From NCBI GenBank assembly GCA_013202335.1, contig JABMQR010000108.1, positions 1 to 19,157 on the forward strand: DNA of 19,157 bases, written 5' to 3'. The notes below the pieces were generated by a model, which was not told the DNA's origin, ran no database searches, and was given only the letters and a program-made list of their open reading frames with translations. Source of the DNA: Bacteroidota bacterium. GTDB lineage: Bacteria; Spirochaetota; Spirochaetia; JABMQR01. Position numbers and translations under genes: made by a program. Positions 13,628 to 19,157 of the stretch are shown here, in pieces. Position 1 is the first letter of the stretch, and each line of letters opens with the position of its first letter.

Positions 13628-14978
13628 TCTGATATTCCTGAATTTTCCGGTGAAGTGTTTTTCTTCCAATTTTAAGCATTTCTGCCGCTTTCGACTTATT
13701 ACCCTTACAATAGTTTAATGTAGCAATGATAAACTCTTTTTCTGCTGTTTCCATTGTTGAGCCAAGGGGAATATTTATTTGATTATCCTTAGCTGCTGAA
13801 GTAAGACTTAAGGGTAAGTCATCCAATTCAATTACACTACCCTTTGAGAGGACAACCGAACTTTCTATACAATTACGAAGCTCACGGATATTCCCAGGCC
13901 AGGAATAGTTATATAATGCAGATCGGGCTTTATTGCTGAATCCTTCAATGTTTTTCTCATTCTCTTCATTGAACTCTTTTAAGAATGCAGCAGCTAATAA
14001 AGGTATGTCATCTTTACGATCCCGTAAAGGCGGCACTTCAATCTTTACCACATTTAATCGGTAAAACAGGTCTTCCCGAAAATTACCAAGTTTGATCTCT
14101 TCCTGTAAATCTCTATTAGTTGCAGAAACAATTCTTGTATCAATTTGCAGTGTTTTCTCACCACCCACACGTTCAAACTGCTTTTCCTGAAGAACTCTGA
14201 GTATTTTTATTTGCACCTGCGCATTTATTTCACCAATTTCATCAAGAAATATTGTACCTTTATCTGCAAGTTCAAAACGCCCTTTTTTCTGAGAAACTGC
14301 ACCGGTAAAGGACCCTTTTTCATGGCCAAACAACTCACTTTCCAGAAGTGACTCACTTAAAGCAGCACAGTGAACTTTCACATAAGAACCTTTGCTTCTG
14401 TTGGATAGTTCATGAAGTGCATCAGCTACAAGTTCTTTTCCTACCCCGCTTTCCCCGGTGATAAGAACAGATGCTTTTGTCTGTGCAACCTGTTCCACAA
14501 TTTCCATAACTTTTCGCATTTTTTGACTTTTACCAATAATACCATCAAACTTATGCTTTTTCTTTAGCTTCTCCAATTCCTGCAGCAGATTAGAATTTTC
14601 TATCTGCAGTTTTCGACTGGATACGGCCCTTTTAACCAGCAGGCTTAACCGATCAAGATTTATAGGTTTTGTAACAAAATCAAAGGCACCATCGCGCATA
14701 GCATTAACGGCTGACTCGATAGTGCCATGTCCGGTTAAGATAATAACCGGAAGTGTAGGATATGCCGATGAGATTTTTAGCAGCAGTTCCTCACCAGACA
14801 TTATTGGCATTCTGAGATCTGAAACGACCAAATCTATATGCTGTTTATTTACATATTCCCAGGCTTGAAGTCCATTCTCGGCTAGTTTTACGGTATACCC
14901 TTCCATGGCGAGAGATTTCCCGAGACCGCTGCGAATGTTTTTTTCATCGTCAACAATTAATATAGTAAAATCCATCAT
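13614..14978 (-). CDS. NtrC-type sigma-54 response regulator
   Basis: This 454-residue protein has a receiver domain (about 5-120, phospho-acceptor D54 in DLVVSDLRMP), then a sigma-54 AAA+ ATPase (about 143-370): Walker A GESGVGKE, the sigma-54 contact loop GSFTGA (canonical GAFTGA with A to S), Walker B GTIFLDEIGE, and WPGNIRELRN. A C-terminal Fis-type helix-turn-helix follows (NKSKAAEMLKIGRKTLHRKI). It activates transcription by sigma-54 RNA polymerase when phosphorylated, presumably by the kinase just upstream. Its ATG overlaps the kinase stop (ATGA), so the pair is coupled. Targets are not seen here. Confidence 0.96.
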   Translation of the reverse strand: MMDFTILIVDDEKNIRSGLGKSLAMEGYTVKLAENGLQAWEYVNKQHIDLVVSDLRMPIMSGEELLLKISSAYPTLPVIILTGHGTIESAVNAMRDGAFDFVTKPINLDRLSLLVKRAVSSRKLQIENSNLLQELEKLKKKHKFDGIIGKSQKMRKVMEIVEQVAQTKASVLITGESGVGKELVADALHELSNRSKGSYVKVHCAALSESLLESELFGHEKGSFTGAVSQKKGRFELADKGTIFLDEIGEINAQVQIKILRVLQEKQFERVGGEKTLQIDTRIVSATNRDLQEEIKLGNFREDLFYRLNVVKIEVPPLRDRKDDIPLLAAAFLKEFNEENEKNIEGFSNKARSALYNYSWPGNIRELRNCIESSVVLSKGSVIELDDLPLSLTSAAKDNQINIPLGSTMETAEKEFIIATLNYCKGNKSKAAEMLKIGRKTLHRKIQEYQIESK

Positions 14979-16138
14979 TCGTCCTCCCAGGCTAATAGAC
15001 TTCTTTCACTTTGCGGTAACGGAAGTGAAATGGTAAATGTTGTCCCTTCGTCCTCTTTTGAGTTCAAAGAGATTTCGCCCCCATGCTCCTTTATTATTTT
15101 AAACACCACAGTAAGACCCAGTCCGGAACCAAAATCTTTTGTAGTAAAATAGGGTTCAAAAATCTTTGCCATATTTTCTTCAGAAATTCCAATACCGCTA
15201 TCCTGAATTTGCAAATGCACTCTATCCTCTTTACGAAATGTACTTAATGTGAGCAATCCTCCGTTAGGCATAGCTGCTATTGCATTTTTAATGATATTTA
15301 ACAGAACCTGCTTCATATATTTTATATCAATCTCAATTTTCGGCACTTCCTGCGAAAGATTCGTTTCAATCTGAATATTATTTTCTTCCAACTCATATTT
15401 TACAAAATCCAATAAATCCTCAGAAAGTTTATTAATATCTTCACTTTTTATTTTAGTATCCATAGGTCGTACCGCAAAGAGAAAATCAACAACTATCCCG
15501 TTCAACCGCTCTATCTCTTCATCAATAATTGCAAGGTACTCTTCTGCATTTTCTTTATCAATACACCCGCTTTGATTCAGGTTTTTTCTCATCAGCTGTA
15601 TATGTATCCCTATTGAGGCAAGCGGGTTTTTAATCTCATGAGCAACACCTGCAGCAAGAGTTGTTAAAGATGCAAGATTTTCTGCCCGACGAAATTGAGC
15701 TTCTCTCTGTTTTTTTTCAGTAACATCCCGAAGAATGAGAATTGTCCCTTCAATTTTCTTATTTTTTACAAATGGGAGTGCAGTAAGAGAGATTGTGGCT
15801 GTTCCGGCACCCTTCTCTGTATAAAACTCTTCATCAGTTATCTTACCTTCACTTCGAATCTGTTTCTCTATAAACTCAGCTGTTTCATGGTCTTTGATTA
15901 CAGCCCAGACAATACGGTCATGCAAATCTTCCGTTTGAAACTGCAGCAATCTACTTGCAGTTTTATTTGCAATTCTAATCCGGTGTTCAAGGTCTGTTAC
16001 GATAACACCGTCATCCATTGAATCTAAAATTGTTTCAAGCATCTCATTTTCATCTGACATAAGGTTTATCAATTTCAGAATTTGATCACGCTCGAGTTTC
16101 TCAATTTTACCAATTGCCTTTTTTACAAAATTTCTCAT
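14975..16138 (-). CDS. Cytoplasmic PAS-sensor histidine kinase (NtrB-like)
   Basis: This 387-residue protein has no membrane segments. It carries a PAS domain (about 35-145, ILDSMDDGVIVTDLEHRIRI), a HisKA domain with phospho-accepting His167 (AAGVAHEIKNPLASIGI), and a HATPase domain (about 260-380: N box NIIKNAIAAM, G boxes DSGIGI and GSGLGLTVV). The PAS fold senses an internal signal that cannot be named from sequence. It is coupled to the upstream holB (ATGA overlap) and to the response regulator downstream. Both the motif set and the gene pair point to an NtrB/NtrC or AtoS/AtoC type system. Confidence 0.95.
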   Translation of the reverse strand: MRNFVKKAIGKIEKLERDQILKLINLMSDENEMLETILDSMDDGVIVTDLEHRIRIANKTASRLLQFQTEDLHDRIVWAVIKDHETAEFIEKQIRSEGKITDEEFYTEKGAGTATISLTALPFVKNKKIEGTILILRDVTEKKQREAQFRRAENLASLTTLAAGVAHEIKNPLASIGIHIQLMRKNLNQSGCIDKENAEEYLAIIDEEIERLNGIVVDFLFAVRPMDTKIKSEDINKLSEDLLDFVKYELEENNIQIETNLSQEVPKIEIDIKYMKQVLLNIIKNAIAAMPNGGLLTLSTFRKEDRVHLQIQDSGIGISEENMAKIFEPYFTTKDFGSGLGLTVVFKIIKEHGGEISLNSKEDEGTTFTISLPLPQSERSLLAWEDE

Positions 16139-17310
16139 GCTAATCCAATCCGTATTGTATTGTATAATGTTTCCAGAGCTAATGCTGAATGCTGATTAAA
16201 TGTTGTTTGCCTTGTATTAACCGTTTTAAGATCTGTTAATATTTTAACAGCGTTTTCTCTGCTGATTAGTCTATCTTCAACTTCCTGTTCCAGTACGGCT
16301 ACAATTTCACTTATAAATTCCGGAAATAGTTTTCCAGAATTAATTTTGTACAGCATTGACTGGAAATCTTTATAGGGGATATCAGCTCGATTCATGGCAG
16401 ATAATAGAAAATTCTCAGCATCGTCGTGTAATTCACGACAATTAACACCTGATTTTGTCATGAAAAATGTTTTTAAGGAATCGTACAAATCAGGGTCATC
16501 CAAATAGATTTCCTGAATAATATCACCTTTTGATTTTTCATCCAAATTAACAAAATGATATCTTCGAACTCTTGAAAGAATTGTTTGAGGTATTCTGCCT
16601 ATTGATTCGGCAATAAGAAAAAAATAGGTATTTACGGGTGGTTCCTCAAGTATTTTCAATAATGCATTTTTCGAGGCATCAGTTATCCCCTCGATCCCTT
16701 CAATTATTATACATTTTACCTGATTTTCAGGTGCTGAATATATCCACGAAGCAATTTTTCGTATTTGAGAGACTGGGATATTACCGCTTTTTACTAATGT
16801 TGCCAGCTGCTTACTTTTTTTAACTATCTCACCAGCAAGTTTTAACGTACCTGAACCTTTTTTTTCATCCTGAAATACTATAAGAAGTTCATCAATCTCA
16901 AATGCTGTTTTCAGGAGTGTTTTCGCAGCAGCTGTTAAATCTTCGTTTAAATCTGTACAATATCTGCTTATCAGCTTTCTTATTTGTCTGATAAACAGTT
17001 CACATAATTCCGGTATTTGCTGCTTACGATATGAATCATATGCTGCAAGGATCTCTTTCATAAGATCCCGACTTAACAGCATGATTGTGTATGGATGGAT
17101 TCCTGAGCTGCTGCCAAGGCAATTTTCACAAGTGCAGTCTCTGGTATTAGTTCCTACACAAGAGACAATTCTGGAAATCTCTATAGCTGTGGTTAATCTT
17201 CCTGAAAATCTTGGTCCGGCAAAAAGAAGCCCGGAAGGAAGTGTTTTGTGCAAAATCAACTGTGAAAGCTGGTTTTTAAGGCTTTGCTGTCCATAGATGT
17301 TATCAAACAA
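16135..17310 (-). CDS. holB: DNA polymerase III delta' subunit
   Basis: This 391-residue clamp-loader subunit of the replisome opens with FDNIYGQQSLKNQLSQLIL and GLLFAGPRFSGRLTTAIEIS. The P-loop is degenerate (GPRFSGR, no GKT), as expected because delta' does not hydrolyse ATP. A zinc-binding set follows (C-x6-C-x-C-x2-C in SCVGTNTRDCTCENC), and ILEEPPVNTYFFLIA and LSRVRRYHF match the family's sensor/SRC region. The usual start is replaced by TTG 17310, with GAGGAG upstream inside the end of cvpA. It is longer than the E. coli protein because of extra helices (about 85-160). Third gene of the operon. Confidence 0.93.
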   Translation of the reverse strand: MFDNIYGQQSLKNQLSQLILHKTLPSGLLFAGPRFSGRLTTAIEISRIVSCVGTNTRDCTCENCLGSSSGIHPYTIMLLSRDLMKEILAAYDSYRKQQIPELCELFIRQIRKLISRYCTDLNEDLTAAAKTLLKTAFEIDELLIVFQDEKKGSGTLKLAGEIVKKSKQLATLVKSGNIPVSQIRKIASWIYSAPENQVKCIIIEGIEGITDASKNALLKILEEPPVNTYFFLIAESIGRIPQTILSRVRRYHFVNLDEKSKGDIIQEIYLDDPDLYDSLKTFFMTKSGVNCRELHDDAENFLLSAMNRADIPYKDFQSMLYKINSGKLFPEFISEIVAVLEQEVEDRLISRENAVKILTDLKTVNTRQTTFNQHSALALETLYNTIRIGLA

Positions 17311-17790
17311 TTAGAGAGTCTCCTCAAACAACTTAACACTATATGGTGCTATAGGTTCGAGAAGTTCTACAACCCAACTTTGTGATAAAAAACTCTCTAT
17401 ATCAATAACGTTTTGAAGGCGAAGAAGAAAAACAATAAAAGAGATAATTATAGCACCTTCAATTAAACCAAAAGCAAACCCCAGTATATTGTCCAGAAAT
17501 GCCAGATGAAGTCCTTCCAAAACTGATCTAAGCGCATTGGCTACCAATTTTGTAACAAGATACCCTGCAATAAACAGAGCAGCAAAGGCTGCAATATTAC
17601 TCCACGTACCAAAACCAAATTGTGTATCAATATAGGGAGCAAGAGAAGCACTAAACATCAGTGCAATGAGAAAACCAATTAGAAGACCCGCTTTTGACAT
17701 AAATTCCTTAACAAACCCTTTGAACATTGCACGAAGTCCGGCAACTACTAAAATCACCAACGCAATAATATCCAGCACTTCAAACGTCAT
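17311..17790 (-). CDS. cvpA: CvpA-family membrane protein
   Basis: This 159-residue protein has four predicted membrane helices (about 7-25, 33-50, 62-85, 98-122). The start, DIIALVILVVAGLRAMFKGF, is the CvpA hallmark, as is GFAFGLIEGAIIISFIVFLL in the last helix. The family is linked to colicin V production in E. coli and to envelope functions. Its exact activity is unknown. ATG 17790 overlaps the murG stop (ATGA), with GGAGG six bases upstream inside murG, so translation is coupled. The stop TAA is followed directly by the TTG of holB. Confidence 0.92.
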   Translation of the reverse strand: MTFEVLDIIALVILVVAGLRAMFKGFVKEFMSKAGLLIGFLIALMFSASLAPYIDTQFGFGTWSNIAAFAALFIAGYLVTKLVANALRSVLEGLHLAFLDNILGFAFGLIEGAIIISFIVFLLRLQNVIDIESFLSQSWVVELLEPIAPYSVKLFEETL

Positions 17791-18923
17791 ATAATTCCTC
17801 CAAGGTGTGTAATAATAACATCAGCAACGATCATTTCTGCGTTTTTCTCACATAATAATGCAGCATTATTTACCAATGTTTTTCTCATGTCATCATTTTC
17901 TATAATTGACAGTATAGCATTTTTAAGATTTTCTGTATTTACTTTTTTTCCTTTCAGTACAACAGCTGCACCTTTTTTTTCAAAGAAATCTGCATTTCGT
18001 ACCTGGTCACCCCTGCTCGAGTCAGACCCTTTTGGTATGAGAATCATGGGTTTCCCTATTAGTGCAAACTCCCAAATCGCTCCAGCTCCGGCCCGTGAGA
18101 TAACAACATCAGCTGCTGCAGCTATATCTGCATAGTGTTCATCAATATATCTATACGATTTATAATTTTTGTGTTCAAATTCAAAAGTCCAGTTGGATCC
18201 TGTTTGATGTATTACAATAAACCGCTCACATAACTCGTTTATACACTTTTCCAGAATCTTATTAATCTGTACAGCACCCTGACTGCCCCCTGCAATAAAA
18301 ATGACTGGTTTGATCGCAGACACACCGCAATAAGACAACCCTTTTGCTTTATTACCATTTTTCACGCCGCTTCTCACCGGGTTCCCGGTTACCACTAGTT
18401 TTTTTACGGACGAATTCGGATAAAAACTGCAGGATTCATTAAATGGAATAAGAATTTTCTTGGCAAACTTTGCTGTTAACCGTGTTGTTAAACCGGGATC
18501 AAAATCTGATTCATGAATGATAACGGGTATTCTCAGAATCCATGCGGCTGCAACAGGCGGCAAACTTACAAATCCACCCTTTGAGAAGAGAATTGACGGT
18601 TTCCCCCTCCACAATATAAATAAGGATTGTAGAATCCCTCCCAAAACCAGAAATATATCCAGAAAATTTTTTAATGAAAAATATCTTCTCAATTTTCCGG
18701 TTAAAATAGATTTAAAAGGAATCTCATGGTTTTCAAGCAATTTCTGTTCATCTTTACTTTTGGAACAAATCCAAAATATATCAAAATCCATAGCTTCAGG
18801 CTTGTCTTTGTGTTTTGTACTGTAATTTTTTAGACCCTCAATAACAGCAAGCCCAGGGATAATATGACCTGCGGTACCTCCACCGGTAAATGCTATTGAT
18901 ATGGCATTCTTATAACTTTCCAT
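17787..18923 (-). CDS. murG: UDP-GlcNAc:lipid-I GlcNAc transferase MurG
   Basis: This 378-residue inner-membrane-associated glycosyltransferase converts lipid I to lipid II in peptidoglycan synthesis. Motifs are AFTGGGTAGHIIPGLAV (N-terminal glycine loop), SKGGFVSLPPVAAA, HESDFDPG, IAGGSQGAVQINKIL and SRAGAGAIWEFALIGKPMIL (C-terminal sugar-nucleotide site). HESD replaces the E. coli-type HEQN, a known variation in other bacteria. It is slightly longer than usual because of a loop near residue 36-48. ATG 18923 lacks a clear ribosome binding site; TAATAC lies six bases upstream, so its message may also start at or near the ATG. First gene of the operon. Confidence 0.96.
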   Translation of the reverse strand: MESYKNAISIAFTGGGTAGHIIPGLAVIEGLKNYSTKHKDKPEAMDFDIFWICSKSKDEQKLLENHEIPFKSILTGKLRRYFSLKNFLDIFLVLGGILQSLFILWRGKPSILFSKGGFVSLPPVAAAWILRIPVIIHESDFDPGLTTRLTAKFAKKILIPFNESCSFYPNSSVKKLVVTGNPVRSGVKNGNKAKGLSYCGVSAIKPVIFIAGGSQGAVQINKILEKCINELCERFIVIHQTGSNWTFEFEHKNYKSYRYIDEHYADIAAAADVVISRAGAGAIWEFALIGKPMILIPKGSDSSRGDQVRNADFFEKKGAAVVLKGKKVNTENLKNAILSIIENDDMRKTLVNNAALLCEKNAEMIVADVIITHLGGII

Positions 18924-19033
18924 ATAGATGTATTATTGCTGAATGCATAATTTTAGTCCATAAAAATCAGGTGATAAATCTCTATTCATGTGACAAAAAC
19001 TCTATGCAACTATAACAATTTTCATTATCCACC

Positions 19034-19062
19034 TTGCCATGAGATAACTATTACAGTAAGAT
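19034..19062 (+). promoter_or_regulatory. Promoter of the TPP riboswitch transcript
   Basis: TTGCCA (19034-19039), a 17-base spacer and TAAGAT (19057-19062). Transcription would start near 19069, immediately before the riboswitch. Confidence 0.5.
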
Positions 19063-19069
19063 ATAGTAT

Positions 19070-19157
19070 GTCTTGGGGTGGCTTCTTTATCTAAAATCGA
19101 TAAGAAGCCTGAGATCATACCCGTTGAACCTGATCTGGGTAATGCCAGCGAAGGGAT
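19070..19157 (+). ncRNA. TPP (THI-box) riboswitch, cut by the window end
   Basis: The conserved TPP-aptamer elements occur in order: TTGGGGTGGC, a P3 hairpin (GGCTTCTT with AAGAAGCC, 19079-19108), CTGAGAT, ACCCGTTGAACCTGATCTGG, GTAATGCCAGCGAAGGGA. These form the pyrimidine and pyrophosphate sensor helices. The 3' strand of P1 and the expression platform lie beyond the window. It most likely switches off a thiamine synthesis or uptake gene to the right when thiamine pyrophosphate is plentiful, and is divergent from murG. Confidence 0.95.

Noticed and set aside
1..19157. CRISPR array or retron
   Set aside because: No regularly spaced repeats and no reverse transcriptase or Cas proteins on either strand.

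Overview
The window joins a stable low-GC chromosome segment (about 6.25-19.16 kb) to a scrambled mobile island (1 to about 6.24 kb). The organism is probably a spirochaete, at moderate confidence from general impression only: AT-rich DNA, a groES with no groEL beside it, a compact GroES of about 87 residues, and a cytoplasmic NtrB/NtrC-type pair inside a murG-cvpA-holB-dinG operon. No rRNA or clade marker is present to prove this.

Island, left to right. (a) 1-450: a truncated XRE-type regulator and the start of a second minus-strand gene. A divergent plus-strand gene is cut off at a 25-bp hairpin (427-451). Palindromes lie between these genes. (b) 398-1108: the N-terminal part of a tyrosine integrase, cut at the same hairpin and lacking its catalytic domain. 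It has its own promoter and a pair of 9-bp repeats, and sits beside the 3' half of a tRNA-Pro(GGG) gene (1249-1295) that keeps its terminator but has lost its 5' half. (c) 1382-2078: an intact MNT-HEPN (MntA/HepT, type VII) toxin-antitoxin pair, with a 20-bp palindrome over the -10 box and start codon. (d) 2327-4095: an apparently intact IS4-superfamily (IS1634-like) element with 29-bp terminal inverted repeats and no visible target duplication. (e) 4095 to about 6015: the C-terminal half of a second tyrosine recombinase followed by a Tn3-family transposase pseudogene with at least six inactivating lesions. The pair looks like a decayed Tn4430-type tnpI-tnpA transposon that the IS broke into.

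Backbone. ppdK (pyruvate phosphate dikinase) ends at a strong terminator that marks the island edge. Upstream lie a compact group-2 sigma-70 factor, whose leader can hide its own ribosome binding site, and a small TPR-like protein. groES stands alone on the plus strand with a good promoter, a 7-bp palindrome in the leader and a strong terminator. Convergent to it is a tight six-gene minus-strand operon, transcribed from the right: murG, cvpA, holB, histidine kinase, sigma-54 response regulator and a dinG-family helicase. Consecutive genes abut or overlap, so translation is probably coupled. The operon joins cell-wall precursor synthesis, a membrane protein, replication and DNA repair to a two-component system. 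The window ends inside a plus-strand TPP riboswitch that probably controls a thiamine gene just outside.

I see no convincing wholly new system. The items most worth a second look are the sigma-factor leader, the MntA start-codon palindrome, the split tRNA-Pro/integrase junction and the interrupted tnpI-tnpA transposon.
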